Below are positions 1 through 9,360 of a stretch of DNA of 64,000 nt, piece after piece. This stretch comes from Bacilli bacterium (GTDB lineage Bacteria; Bacillota_I; Bacilli_A; RFN20; CAG-826). Positions within the stretch are counted from its first letter, which is position 1; each line of letters begins with the position of its first letter. The stretch is taken from the NCBI GenBank assembly GCA_900767825.1, contig CAAGAN010000038.1:62001-126000 (forward strand), given 5' to 3'. The position numbers were made by a program, and so were the translations under genes. A model generated the notes under the pieces. It saw only the letters and a list, made by a program, of their open reading frames with translations. It did not search any database and was not told the origin of the DNA.

Positions 1-3000
1 CAAATGCAGTTTCCTTGACTGAAAGTAATCTATATTCATCAATCGCCTTTTTATATTTATTAATCTTATCTTCTACTTCAAGAGAATTTAGATTTAGCAA
101 ATCCTCTTCAAATAAAGAAGAGACCATAATCGAATAGAAAAGGACACATTTAAAGGCAGGTTCTAATTCTAATTCATCTAATTTGCCATTTAGATAAGAA
201 GATATAACTGGATTAGGCAAGATAGAAGAAGCTTCATCAATATAATTAAGTAACTTAATCCATTCACCTAGGTGCTGGATATCTTCTTTTGCCTTATTTA
301 ATAGGCTTATAGATGTTTCATAATATATGTCGTTATCATTTAGATTAAATACATCAAAACCCAATGTAGTCTTTAATCTTTCATTCTCTTTCTTTAATCT
401 AGCTAGATTATCTAAGAAAGAGGTAACTTTATTCTCGAATAAATATTCAGGATTAGATGAAACAGAGACAAAATAGCTTTCGATTGGTTTAATATCCAAT
501 TTGGAACTAGATTGCATGTTATTAAGCAAATCTAGCATATCCAGGGTATTCTTTACTTTCTTATATTCAGCCTCTACTTCTACTTTGTTTTTATTAATTA
601 AATAAGAATAGATAAAAGAAGAATAGCCATTAAATGAGGCCATCTTTTCTTTCTTTTGCTTAACTATCTTTATTAAATTAAGGAAATTAGATATAGATTC
701 ATCATTTCTTAAGTCTTTCTTATCCTTGATAAATGGACGTATAGCCTTCTTTATTTGTTTTCTAGTTCTATTTCTAGCAAAGAAAGATAAAGACGGTAAA
801 GAGGATAACATTCCTAATAAAGAAGATTCATCAATAGATAAACTAGAAGAAGAATATCTATTAAATAAGATATCTTCATCATTTTTATAATCTAATAGGC
901 ATTCAAAATAATTCTTGATGTCAACTTTAGAAGAATAATATGTCTTGTTGGTTATTTTAGAATAATCGATGTTATCTTTATTTTCTTTTATTAGATTAAA
1001 TAAGGATTCCAAAGCGAAAGAATTAGATCTAGATAACTTGATATCTAATCCATTCTTATTTACTAGCTCTAGATAAGAATCTTCCAAAGAAAGAAGCAAA
1101 GGAAGGATGTTATCGATTTCTTTTTCTAATTTATCCCTAGAGTCTAAAGAATATTCTCTAGATGTAAAGAAGCTGAAGCAATTTGAATAATATCCACCTA
1201 GAGGTATCCCATATAGCTTTATTTTAGAGATGACATCTAGGCATTTATTATATTTAGTCTCATCCATCGATTTAGAATAAGATACATCTACATTTCCAAT
1301 GGTTTTATATTTCTCATAGGCTAAATAATTTAATATAGCCTCATATGGGGAGACAAAATATCCTTTCTTATCATGAAGCCTGGACAATAAAGCATTTAAT
1401 TCATTTCTAATTGAAAGTAAATTAGAAGCAATTTCTTCTTTATTTTCATTAGATAAAGTCTTACCAACCTGTAAAGAAGAATTTAATTGGTTCAATACTT
1501 CTTTTTTATTAGCTTTTGCTGAATGTATCTGTAAGCAGAATTGCCCTAGGTTTAATTCGTCTAGCCTTTTCTTAACTACTTGCAAGGCCACTTCTTTTTC
1601 AGCGACGAAAAGAACTTTATTATGTTTATATAAAGCGTTGATTATTATATTCGCGATAGTTTGGCTTTTACCTGTTCCAGGAGGCCCATCAAGAACAAAA
1701 GACTCCCCTAAATCAGAACACTTAATCGCATATAATTGACTTGAATCATAAGGAAGAGGCAAGGAAAGTTCCCCTGGCTTAATTTGTTCATCCAATTTAG
1801 ATATATCTAATTCCTTGGTCTTATTCTTCCAGCACTTCTCCCCCTTAACAAAAGAAGAGACTACATCATTTTTAATAAAGATATCCTTATATTTCTTGAT
1901 GTCATTCCACATGACAAAATGGGAGAAAGAGAATAAAGACAAGGAAGCGACTTCTTCTTCAATAGTCCAGCTCTTATAGGAAGATATCTTTCTCCTAAAG
2001 GTATTGAATACTTTCCTTAAATCGATATTAGGATTATCGAAATAATTATCAAATTCGCTAAAATCCATATCGAAGTTCTGCTTAAAATATTCAAGCAAGG
2101 TTGTATTGAATTGGATTCCATCTAAATCTAATTCGATTTGATAATATGGTCCTACCCTTCGCTTTGGCATGGATGCTGGGATTAATAATAAAGGAGAGCA
2201 AATCCCATATTTACCATTTTTGGAGCTAGATTCATTATCAAACCAATTAAGGACACCTAATGTTAAATATAATGGGTTACATCCAGATTCTTCAATCTGG
2301 GTCGAGGCTTTTCTAGATAACCCTTTTAAGGCATCTTCGGTTTTATTGTTTTTAGAGAATATATTTATAAAGCCTTTTGATAAACTTTCTTTAAAAGAAG
2401 AAATAAACGCGTTATCGAAGACATAATAAAGGAAACGTTTGGAATTAGTCTCGCTTGAATCATTTGGCAATAAGTTCCACTTCTCTTTCTTTGTAATCAT
2501 AGAGAAGAATTCATAAGCATCAGAAATACCTAACTGGACATTAGATGAACTTATTTTGAAATTGATTAGGTTATTAGACAAATTCAAATCTAATAATCCT
2601 TCTTCCCAGACATCGAATTTGGATTTAATAGAAGAACTAGATTCGATATATCCTGCTTTCTTATTGATTTTATTCAAGGAATAATCAATATCGACATTGA
2701 CCCCATAATCAATACTAGTCTTGCCATTAATAGTAACTGGAGTTGGTAAAGGCAATATGCCATCTAACCTAGAAGCTGCTACATCTATAAAGAAACGGAA
2801 CGGGACAGTAGATAAATATCTTTTCGCATTGTTTTGGCTAGAGACAAAATTAACTAGAGTCGAACTAGATGCATCGACCGGATTAAATAAGACTATCCTT
2901 TTATTCGTCTCGCTAGAATCATTAGACAATAAAGAAAGATTGTCGTTAAATCCGCTTTGATAAGTTGCTTCTTCTAGAAAGCAACCAATAAAGGCATGAC

Positions 3001-3823
3001 CATCAACGATAACTAGAAGCGGATTCAATCCGATAGACTCTAAGCAAGAGGCAAATAATAATGAAAAATCAATACACGTCCCTGCTTTTTCTAATAATAA
3101 AGTACGTGGCAAGCGAAGACGTTGGAAAGTTAATTCAAATGATGCCGGGGGATTTGAATACCTAATTCCTTCTTTTTCAATGGCAAGGTAAATCGAATCG
3201 ATTTGTTCCATAACCCTATCTGGATCATGGCTTTGATAACCATCAAATCCATCCGTGTCATATTTTTCTTTTTGTATAATAGCGGCTTTATTTACCACTT
3301 CTTTTACCATTTCATCATTAGGAGTGACAAAAGAAGATAAAGTCTCGAATACAAAATTCTCGCTGGCGGCTTCTTCAATAGGAAGAATCTTCATAGGTAA
3401 TGAGGAAAAGGCGATTAATTTATTCATAGAAGAATATAATTCGACCTTCATATTACCCATGACGGCTTCATTTATTTTATATAGATATTCGGCATCAACA
3501 TTAATAGAGAAGGAATTTACTTCTGTTACTTTCTTTTTCTCTAGACAAGTCAAAATGACTTCATCAGTCGTAATAGATGGGAATGAGAAACTTATTTTTA
3601 AAAATGAGCCAAAAATATCTTCTTCTCCATCATTTTTAATAAGTACTTTCTTTAAAAAAGAGAAGGAATTCTGTTTATTGGAACTAGATCTAATCTTTCC
3701 AATCATCTCGGCTTTATAGTTGACGTAATTAATAGTCGGAGTAGCTTCGATAGTTAAGGAAATATTATTATTCAAATCCAATTGGGTAACGTTAGTTTCG
3801 AGTAGGTTATTATTTTCTTGCAT
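1..3823 (-). CDS. Giant DUF4011-type SF1 helicase with transglutaminase-like domain (3' end outside window)
   Basis: An uninterrupted reverse-strand frame runs from an ATG at 3821-3823 past the left edge, so at least 1274 residues are present and the C-terminus is missing. Residues about 1-180 look like a beta-rich unknown region. A transglutaminase-like segment follows, with Cys250 in AGTCIDF, His276 in DGHAFIG and Asp317 in FNPVDAS forming a plausible triad. A P-loop GPPGTGKSQT (Lys719) opens a superfamily 1 helicase/ATPase domain. This order is that of the DUF4011-containing helicases, which usually end in DUF3320 and a Vsr-like nuclease and are often found near defence genes. Those last parts are family knowledge and cannot be seen here. 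A TATAAT lies only 10 bases before the ATG (3834-3839), with no Shine-Dalgarno sequence. The substrate is unknown. Confidence 0.8.
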   Translation of the reverse strand, partial: MQENNNLLETNVTQLDLNNNISLTIEATPTINYVNYKAEMIGKIRSSSNKQNSFSFLKKVLIKNDGEEDIFGSFLKISFSFPSITTDEVILTCLEKKKVTEVNSFSINVDAEYLYKINEAVMGNMKVELYSSMNKLIAFSSLPMKILPIEEAASENFVFETLSSFVTPNDEMVKEVVNKAAIIQKEKYDTDGFDGYQSHDPDRVMEQIDSIYLAIEKEGIRYSNPPASFELTFQRLRLPRTLLLEKAGTCIDFSLLFASCLESIGLNPLLVIVDGHAFIGCFLEEATYQSGFNDNLSLLSNDSSETNKRIVLFNPVDASSSTLVNFVSSQNNAKRYLSTVPFRFFIDVAASRLDGILPLPTPVTINGKTSIDYGVNVDIDYSLNKINKKAGYIESSSSIKSKFDVWEEGLLDLNLSNNLINFKISSSNVQLGISDAYEFFSMITKKEKWNLLPNDSSETNSKRFLYYVFDNAFISSFKESLSKGFINIFSKNNKTEDALKGLSRKASTQIEESGCNPLYLTLGVLNWFDNESSSKNGKYGICSPLLLIPASMPKRRVGPYYQIELDLDGIQFNTTLLEYFKQNFDMDFSEFDNYFDNPNIDLRKVFNTFRRKISSYKSWTIEEEVASLSLFSFSHFVMWNDIKKYKDIFIKNDVVSSFVKGEKCWKNKTKELDISKLDEQIKPGELSLPLPYDSSQLYAIKCSDLGESFVLDGPPGTGKSQTIANIIINALYKHNKVLFVAEKEVALQVVKKRLDELNLGQFCLQIHSAKANKKEVLNQLNSSLQVGKTLSNENKEEIASNLLSIRNELNALLSRLHDKKGYFVSPYEAILNYLAYEKYKTIGNVDVSYSKSMDETKYNKCLDVISKIKLYGIPLGGYYSNCFSFFTSREYSLDSRDKLEKEIDNILPLLLSLEDSYLELVNKNGLDIKLSRSNSFALESLFNLIKENKDNIDYSKITNKTYYSSKVDIKNYFECLLDYKNDEDILFNRYSSSSLSIDESSLLGMLSSLPSLSFFARNRTRKQIKKAIRPFIKDKKDLRNDESISNFLNLIKIVKQKKEKMASFNGYSSFIYSYLINKNKVEVEAEYKKVKNTLDMLDLLNNMQSSSKLDIKPIESYFVSVSSNPEYLFENKVTSFLDNLARLKKENERLKTTLGFDVFNLNDNDIYYETSISLLNKAKEDIQHLGEWIKLLNYIDEASSILPNPVISSYLNGKLDELELEPAFKCVLFYSIMVSSLFEEDLLNLNSLEVEDKINKYKKAIDEYRLLSVKETAF

Positions 3824-3915
3824 AGCAAAAAATATTATAAGGGTAAAATTTATTTTATTGAATTGCCCTATTGAATTTTTAGCTTTAAAAATAAAGGATT
3901 GTGTTAATGATAATT

Positions 3916-4860
3916 TTAAAATGTATCAAATTCTTTTTTTAATATTGCAAGAGATTGCAATACATCATCAAAGCACAATTTGTCTTGTTCATTAAAGACA
4001 TAAATACTTTGCATTTCCAAAAACGATTTTTTAAATTCTTTATCGTTTGCAAGTTCTGTAAAGTATAGAAAATCGGCAATTTTAACGTTTGCAGGAATCC
4101 CGCCTTTTCGATAACTTTCCTCCTTCCGTTCAAGTTCCAAAATTTTTAGAACGTGAATTTTATCATTCAAAAAATCTCCAATTCGACAATTATTAAGAAG
4201 AACGGCAAGGTCATAAACATGTTTGGCGACGTCCCTATAACTTCTCCTAGAATAGTAAAACTCAGCCGCGAACAGTTTATCTATAAAAATACGCTCGAGC
4301 GTAATTGTTTTTATTTCAAACGAATTGACTCCATACTTTTTGCTCAAAATCGCTTGTTGTTCAGCGCTGGCAAAGTCGTATAAACAAGGTGCTATCCGTA
4401 ATATTTCCGTCGGCTCGCTAACAGTAAAGCTCGTGGCTTCAATTTTTACTTTACCAAAGCGTTGAAGCTTGTCAGCATTGCTAAATGAAAACAAAGAATT
4501 ATAGAAATATTCGCACTCAACGCTGCCGTGATGGCTTTCAATTGTTTGTCCTTTCCCCAAAAGCTTAAATTTCAAACAGGCGTTATTTAAACGCTTTTTT
4601 GCTTGACTTTGCGTAGGGCAATCTTCGACAAATACAGTAAGATCTATGTCTTCAGAGAATCTACGAATTGATTTAATAGCCTTATATAAAGCAGTGCCGC
4701 CTTTAAAATAAGCGTGCGCCTGAAACCTCTTTTTAGATAATTCTTCTAGCAAAAGAGTGACATAGTAATCTTTTTCCAATATATCGGGCCTTATATGACT
4801 TTTTCTTGATACCTCATTAACAATAAATCGAAACGCAGCTTCATTAGAATGCAAATTCAT
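3916..4860 (-). CDS. AbiEii/AbiGii-type nucleotidyltransferase toxin
   Basis: This 314-residue protein carries the DNA polymerase-beta-like nucleotidyltransferase signature of AbiEii toxins: FKGGTALYK at residues 52-60 and RRFSEDIDL at 66-74, with Asp71 and Asp73 as likely metal ligands. The EKDYYV segment near residue 29 is also typical. AbiEii enzymes are toxins of type IV toxin-antitoxin systems that abort phage infection; characterised relatives transfer nucleotides to tRNA acceptor ends. The ATG lies 3 bases after the stop of the upstream antitoxin-like gene, so the two are co-transcribed in the usual antitoxin-toxin order. It uses more CGN arginine codons and C/G third positions than its neighbours, suggesting acquisition. 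The length is normal and all motif residues are present, so it is probably functional. Confidence 0.88.
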   Translation of the reverse strand: MNLHSNEAAFRFIVNEVSRKSHIRPDILEKDYYVTLLLEELSKKRFQAHAYFKGGTALYKAIKSIRRFSEDIDLTVFVEDCPTQSQAKKRLNNACLKFKLLGKGQTIESHHGSVECEYFYNSLFSFSNADKLQRFGKVKIEATSFTVSEPTEILRIAPCLYDFASAEQQAILSKKYGVNSFEIKTITLERIFIDKLFAAEFYYSRRSYRDVAKHVYDLAVLLNNCRIGDFLNDKIHVLKILELERKEESYRKGGIPANVKIADFLYFTELANDKEFKKSFLEMQSIYVFNEQDKLCFDDVLQSLAILKKEFDTF

Positions 4861-4863
4861 AAA

Positions 4864-5499
4864 TTATCTATATCTAGCTATTTTTGAAAGACCTAAATAT
4901 ACCTTTCTACTATTATAGTAGGCAGCTAAATGTATTAACGTTTCAAAATTTAAGTTATTTTTGCTAATTTCTTTTCTTAATATCTCTATATAGTTATTTG
5001 CTTCTATCTCTATATTCATCTTGTTATCAAGAATATCTAAAAGCTGTAGATATCTATAATTATCCTTATCTATTGGAATAACTGGCTTGATAAACCTTAT
5101 CTTATCTTCTTCGTCCAGGATTGAATATCTAACTTTATTAGTAGCAACATAGGTCAAACTAGGAATTTGGGTAGTAAGACCGATTTTATTCATATAAGAT
5201 GGCCCAGATTCATAACCGAACACTTCTTCTTTATGAGACAAATATAATCTTTTAATAAGAAGAGTTTTATCTATCTTGCTTAATCCAAATGGGGTAAGAG
5301 CCGTCCTATAATAAATACCTTTTTGGTAACGAATAAAGGCATCGTTAGACTTTTCATAACGTTGCAAAGTCATGTTAAAAGTAGGCTTCTCTATTTTAGT
5401 TAACTTGCTTTTTACAAATTCATATATGTCGTTACTAAAAATAGGAACACCTGCTTCAATGTTCTTAATAAATTCATCAATGCATTTATTAAGGTTCAT
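4864..5499 (-). CDS. AbiEi-like / DUF6088 antitoxin
   Basis: This 211-residue protein starts at an ATG preceded by AGAGGAAA. The N-terminal 70 residues look like a winged-helix domain (a segment around TFNMTLQRYEKSNDAFIRYQKGIYY). The middle, with GYESGPSYMNKIGLTTQIP, matches DUF6088 proteins, which serve as AbiEi-type antitoxins. Known AbiEi proteins are transcriptional repressors that bind inverted repeats upstream of their own operon and counteract AbiEii without a stable complex. The gene is immediately upstream of the nucleotidyltransferase toxin, as expected. The family assignment rests on sequence resemblance and operon position; DNA binding is inferred. Confidence 0.75.
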   Translation of the reverse strand: MNLNKCIDEFIKNIEAGVPIFSNDIYEFVKSKLTKIEKPTFNMTLQRYEKSNDAFIRYQKGIYYRTALTPFGLSKIDKTLLIKRLYLSHKEEVFGYESGPSYMNKIGLTTQIPSLTYVATNKVRYSILDEEDKIRFIKPVIPIDKDNYRYLQLLDILDNKMNIEIEANNYIEILRKEISKNNLNFETLIHLAAYYNSRKVYLGLSKIARYR

Positions 5500-5617
5500 C
5501 TAATTTCCTCTTAATGATATTATCTTTACATATTTTAATTAATTTTGCACTTAGAAAATATCAAAACACGAAAATAGGCAATATTTAACTCAAATTTAAA
5601 AATGATGTAGATTTTAA

Positions 5618-5670
5618 GGGGTTTAACGGGACTTTTTTGCAAAAATTTAAAATTAGTCCCGTTAAACCCC
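5618..5670. repeat. Perfect 16-bp inverted repeat between abiEi-like gene and phosphatase gene
   Basis: GGGGTTTAACGGGACT (5618-5633) is exactly complementary to AGTCCCGTTAAACCCC (5655-5670), with a 21-base AT-rich spacer. It lies between two divergently transcribed genes, so no coding transcript enters it from either side. A C followed by six T (5671-5677) comes after the right arm, so it resembles a terminator on the plus strand. As an operator it would fit the inverted-repeat sites bound by AbiEi antitoxins. Confidence 0.7.
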
Positions 5671-5752
5671 CTTTTTTGGTAATTATCCAAAAGAAATTCA
5701 AAAATATATTCAAAACACCCTTTTTAACGACCTAAATAGCTTATTTATCCAG

Positions 5753-5758
5753 TATAAT
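5753..5758 (+). promoter_or_regulatory. -10 box of histidine phosphatase gene
   Basis: A perfect TATAAT lies 20 bases upstream of the ATG at 5779. A GAGG Shine-Dalgarno core (5770-5773) lies between them. No good -35 hexamer is visible at the normal spacing. Confidence 0.5.
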
Positions 5759-5778
5759 TAAATCATCGCGAGGTAATT

Positions 5779-6498
5779 ATGAGACTACTAATAATTCGTC
5801 ATGCTGATCCAGATTATTCAATTGATTCACTTACTCCACTTGGGTTTAAGCAAGCTAAAGCACTTGGAAAATATCTAAAAGGTATCCAAATAGATGAAGC
5901 CTATATCTCTCCTTTAGGAAGGGCACAGGATACTGCTAGATTAGGTTTAAAATATAAAAACATCAAACCCATTACATTAAAATGGCTTAGGGAATTTGAT
6001 TCCACCATCCCTTTTCCTGATGGAAGAAAAAATACCTGGGACTGGCAAGTAAATGAATGGAGTTCTAGCGAAGAAAGCTATTCAATCGATACTTGGCTAA
6101 ACCAAGAATTAATTAGCAAGAGCCCAAATATAAAAGAATTATATAAAGAAAGAATAGATGGATTAGATGAGTTATTAGCTAAACACGGCTACATTAGAGA
6201 TGGTAGGAATTATAAGGTAATTAAAGAAAGCCATGAGACTATCGCCTTATTTTGCCATTTCGGGGTCGAATGTATATTTTTAGCCCACTTATTGCATATA
6301 TCCCCAATTCTTTTGTGGCATCATTTTGTTGCTACCCCAAGTTCAGTAACAATAATAAATACAGAAGAAAGAAAGCAAGGATTAGCCTCTTGGAGAGTGT
6401 CTTGCTTTGGAGATTTATCGCATCTACATAAATACAATGTAGAGGAAGCTTTTGCTGCTAGATATTGCGAATGCTATAGCGATCCAACTAGGCATTAA
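5779..6498 (+). CDS. Histidine phosphatase family protein
   Basis: This 239-residue protein begins MRLLIIRHADPDY. The RHA tripeptide (Arg7-His8-Ala9) is the phosphate-accepting motif of the phosphoglycerate-mutase/histidine-phosphatase family. LTPLGFKQAKALGKYL at about 18-33 and SPLGRAQDTA at about 44-53 complete the N-terminal signature, and CHFGVE near residue 159 supplies the second catalytic histidine. The substrate cannot be read from sequence; members act on sugar phosphates, nucleotides or cofactors. A GAGG ribosome site precedes the ATG. Its stop overlaps the convergent gene at 6495 by 4 bases. It is the only plus-strand gene in the first 22 kb. Confidence 0.88.
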   Translation: MRLLIIRHADPDYSIDSLTPLGFKQAKALGKYLKGIQIDEAYISPLGRAQDTARLGLKYKNIKPITLKWLREFDSTIPFPDGRKNTWDWQVNEWSSSEESYSIDTWLNQELISKSPNIKELYKERIDGLDELLAKHGYIRDGRNYKVIKESHETIALFCHFGVECIFLAHLLHISPILLWHHFVATPSSVTIINTEERKQGLASWRVSCFGDLSHLHKYNVEEAFAARYCECYSDPTRH

Positions 6499-7022
6499 GA
6501 AATCTTTTTATTGGATTTAAAACGTGCATAATAGGCATTATCTTCTTTTAAAGATATCTGGCCCGTGTATCTTTTAGAATTGACTGTATAGGATAAATAT
6601 AGCTTAGCGTTGCTAGGAATTTTGCTAGTAACTCTAAAAGAAACAACGCAGGTCAAACTATCCCCTGGATTAATAAATATCCCATAATGCCCTTCATTAT
6701 TTTTAAAAACTGCATCCTTAGATGAAGAAGGAAGCAAAGGATAATCAATACAATATATTTGCTTTTGCTTTCCTTCGTCCATATATAGCAAGGACAACTC
6801 ATTAAATACCCTTTTCTTCTTGAATGAAGTCGCGTCTAGATTAATCTCTAATCTAATCTCGTCTTGGCTTAATAAATTCATATTGCGGACCCTAAATTCG
6901 AAATCCCCACTGAATTTAAGCCTCTCCGCCACTTTGGCTAATATAAGCAAAAGAACGACACCTGCAATCGCAGCTATCGAGGCAATGATTGAAGTTGATT
7001 TAGAAGCCAAGACAAATAACAT
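6495..7022 (-). CDS. Unknown membrane-anchored protein (175 aa)
   Basis: I do not recognise a family. One N-terminal hydrophobic helix (about residues 9-28, IIASIAAIAGVVLLLILAKV) is followed by about 145 mostly beta-prone residues that alternate charged and hydrophobic positions. These include a GIFINPGDSLTCVVSFRV stretch resembling an immunoglobulin-like or DUF4352-like beta sandwich. That suggests a single-pass protein with a soluble domain on one side of the membrane. It overlaps the convergent phosphatase gene tail to tail and is separated from the gene upstream on the same strand by 48 bases. Confidence 0.65.
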   Translation of the reverse strand: MLFVLASKSTSIIASIAAIAGVVLLLILAKVAERLKFSGDFEFRVRNMNLLSQDEIRLEINLDATSFKKKRVFNELSLLYMDEGKQKQIYCIDYPLLPSSSKDAVFKNNEGHYGIFINPGDSLTCVVSFRVTSKIPSNAKLYLSYTVNSKRYTGQISLKEDNAYYARFKSNKKIS

Positions 7023-7070
7023 AATGAAAAAGATATATTTATAAAGTATTTATTACAACTTGAAAGGGCT

Positions 7071-8228
7071 TTATTTAGCCTTATTCGATTTCTTTTTAAG
7101 TTTGTAGTAAGTATATCCTAGGACTATTCCTTCAAATAATGGATAACAAATATGGATTAATCCAAAGAAAAGATATTTACTCGCATCAAAGTTTTTGCCC
7201 TTGCATATAAATATAAAGGCAATCCCATAACAAATAGAAAGAAGCGGGAAGAATATAGAAGAGAAGGCAAAAAATTTAGATTTCTTGAAATTAAATGTCT
7301 TCCTATCTTCTACTATATATCCAGTCGGGACATTTGACATAAAAGTAAAGGCAATTGCCATTAATATAGTAACAGTAAACATCCATCCAAGTTCAGGAGT
7401 AGAGAAAGCAAAATATATTGGACCAGTTGAAGCTGCTAAGGCAAAGAAGACAATAGAGAAGGCAATATTAGCAAGGTCGCTTTTGTCTTCCTTTGATATA
7501 TTAATATTTATATTGAATTTAAAAGGTTTCTTTTCTTCTTTAGGCTTGCTAGGTTCTTTTGTTTCTTCTTTTGGTTTATCTTCATTAAATAAAGTCCCAG
7601 GGACAACTTCCTTAGTCTCGCATATATCATCGATAAAGGCTTTAAATCCCACTTCTTCTGCCTTTTTATAATCTTCCATATAGAAAGGCTTTGTTTCATT
7701 TATTTGATTTAGGTTAGGAGAGAAGGAAATACTTAATTCATCCCTAATATAATCTCTAGGTAAGATAAATAAAGGATAAGAAGGGAAGAGTTTGGATATT
7801 AGATATAATAAATGGGGATATAAATCTATATCTGCATTAGATAAATCTAATAGCAAATAAAGAGGTTTCTCTTTTAAAATGGAATATATATCTAAAGAGA
7901 ACCTAATCAATTTATCTTTATTAATATCATCTAATCCTTTTTCTTTTGAATAAGTCGATACCATCGCATTGATGTCATCATTTTCAAAATCAATTCCATT
8001 ACTTAATAAAACATGACTAGACGAAGTAAAAGAAATAATCCCATATCTAATATTTTCATTAAATACATCTACTTCATCTATATAAAAACATCCATCTACT
8101 TTCATTTGCTTTGCTAAAGCGTGAAAGAAAATAGGTGCATCCTTACCTAAAAGGAAGAGATTACCTTTAGGAGAATCCCCTACAAAGGTGTAACTAGAAT
8201 TATGTAGATGGAAGAAAGATGAAATCAT
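7071..8228 (-). CDS. Unknown protein with C-terminal membrane domain (385 aa)
   Basis: No family recognised. Residues 1-210 form a soluble alpha/beta-looking region, including SFTSSSHVLLSNGIDFEN and PLYLLLDLSNADIDLYPHL. A charged linker rich in Lys, Glu and Pro follows (about 215-245). About four membrane segments then fill 255-375, ending in a basic tail (YKLKKKSNKAK). The gene begins one base after the stop of the capG-like gene runs in the same direction (8230), so it may be expressed with the nucleotide-sugar operon, although it lies downstream on the reverse strand. A link to polysaccharide synthesis is only positional. Confidence 0.65.
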   Translation of the reverse strand: MISSFFHLHNSSYTFVGDSPKGNLFLLGKDAPIFFHALAKQMKVDGCFYIDEVDVFNENIRYGIISFTSSSHVLLSNGIDFENDDINAMVSTYSKEKGLDDINKDKLIRFSLDIYSILKEKPLYLLLDLSNADIDLYPHLLYLISKLFPSYPLFILPRDYIRDELSISFSPNLNQINETKPFYMEDYKKAEEVGFKAFIDDICETKEVVPGTLFNEDKPKEETKEPSKPKEEKKPFKFNININISKEDKSDLANIAFSIVFFALAASTGPIYFAFSTPELGWMFTVTILMAIAFTFMSNVPTGYIVEDRKTFNFKKSKFFAFSSIFFPLLSICYGIAFIFICKGKNFDASKYLFFGLIHICYPLFEGIVLGYTYYKLKKKSNKAK

Positions 8229-8229
8229 A

Positions 8230-9360
8230 TTACTGCTTTAACCAGGTTTCCTTATTAACTATATCAATATATTTGGATATAGTTCTAGAAACAATTGAAG
8301 ATACTTCATTCGTATCATAATCTGGAACGATACGTAATTTATTACCTTTTTTATGTATTTCCCTAGCCTCTTCTATGCCTTTTTTAATGCCATCATAGTC
8401 AACTCCACCTAGAACAATCGACCCATGTATATTAGCTTCTTGTCTTTCAGTTGAAGTCCTAATCAAGACGGCAGGGAAATCTAAAATTGAGGATTCTTCA
8501 GACAAAGTGCCTGAATCAGAAAGGACTACATAGGCATTTTCCTGTAATTTAACATATTCAAAGAATCCAAATGGCTTGGATTCGATTATATATGGCGATA
8601 GCTTGAATCCAAGGCTATCTAGACGTTTTCTTGTACGTGGATGGACTGAAAAAATAGCAGGCATTTTCAATTCATCTACTATTTTATTTAAGGCAGGAAA
8701 TAAAGTATTAAATTTAGATGGAATATCGACATTTTCTTCCCTGTGGCTAGATATAACAATATATTTGCCTTTACTTAATCCTAGGTCTTCAATAACTGTA
8801 CTAGATTCGATTTTGTCGCGATAATTATCGATTACTTCTTTCATTGGAGAACCAGTTTTGACAAGTCTATCAACACTTAATCCTTCTTTTATCAAATTGC
8901 CATAGGCATAGAAAGAATAAGGCAAGTTGACATCAGAAATATGGTCTACGATAGTCCTATTGGTCATCTCGGCAACATTCCAGTCGCTACACCTATTGCC
9001 TGCTTCCATATGGAATATGGGACATTTTAATCTTTTCGCAGATATTGCACTTAAGGCGCTATTTGTATCACCAAGTATCAATATGGCATCAGGATTTACT
9101 TCTTTTATCAAATCAAAGGATTTAGCAATGACATTACCCATCGTATGACCTAGGTTTTCCCCTACTGCACCTAAAAAATAATCAGGTTTACGTAATCCAA
9201 ATTCCTTAAAGAATATCTCATTAAGTTCATAATCATAATTCTGTCCTGTATGGACCAAGATATGATCAAAATCCTTGTCTAGCCTTTTTATGACTTCGCA
9301 TAGACGAATTATTTCAGGACGGGTCCCTACTATTGTCATTACCTTGTATTTCTTATTCAT
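8230..9360 (-). CDS. capG: UDP-GlcNAc/UDP-sugar 2-epimerase (CapG/WbjD type)
   Basis: This 376-residue non-hydrolysing UDP-N-acetylglucosamine 2-epimerase-fold protein starts with MTIVGTRPEIIRL (after NKKYKV). HTGQNYDYELNEIFF near 37-51, a GDTNSALSA segment near 97, and the late SDSGTLSEESSILDFPAVLIR signature near 285 are all present. WecB enzymes make UDP-ManNAc, but this one sits directly after capE- and capF-like genes. In the FucNAc pathway the third enzyme (CapG/FnlC/WbjD) converts UDP-PneNAc to UDP-N-acetyl-L-fucosamine, and context favours that role. It overlaps the capF stop by 8 bases, indicating tight translational coupling. The enzyme is cytosolic. Confidence 0.88.
   Translation of the reverse strand: MNKKYKVMTIVGTRPEIIRLCEVIKRLDKDFDHILVHTGQNYDYELNEIFFKEFGLRKPDYFLGAVGENLGHTMGNVIAKSFDLIKEVNPDAILILGDTNSALSAISAKRLKCPIFHMEAGNRCSDWNVAEMTNRTIVDHISDVNLPYSFYAYGNLIKEGLSVDRLVKTGSPMKEVIDNYRDKIESSTVIEDLGLSKGKYIVISSHREENVDIPSKFNTLFPALNKIVDELKMPAIFSVHPRTRKRLDSLGFKLSPYIIESKPFGFFEYVKLQENAYVVLSDSGTLSEESSILDFPAVLIRTSTERQEANIHGSIVLGGVDYDGIKKGIEEAREIHKKGNKLRIVPDYDTNEVSSIVSRTISKYIDIVNKETWLKQ

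Noticed and set aside
2169..3719. Three plus-strand frames of 79-154 codons.
   Set aside because: They lie opposite the continuous reverse-strand helicase frame, which has clear motifs. Their translations are low-complexity and have no ribosome sites.
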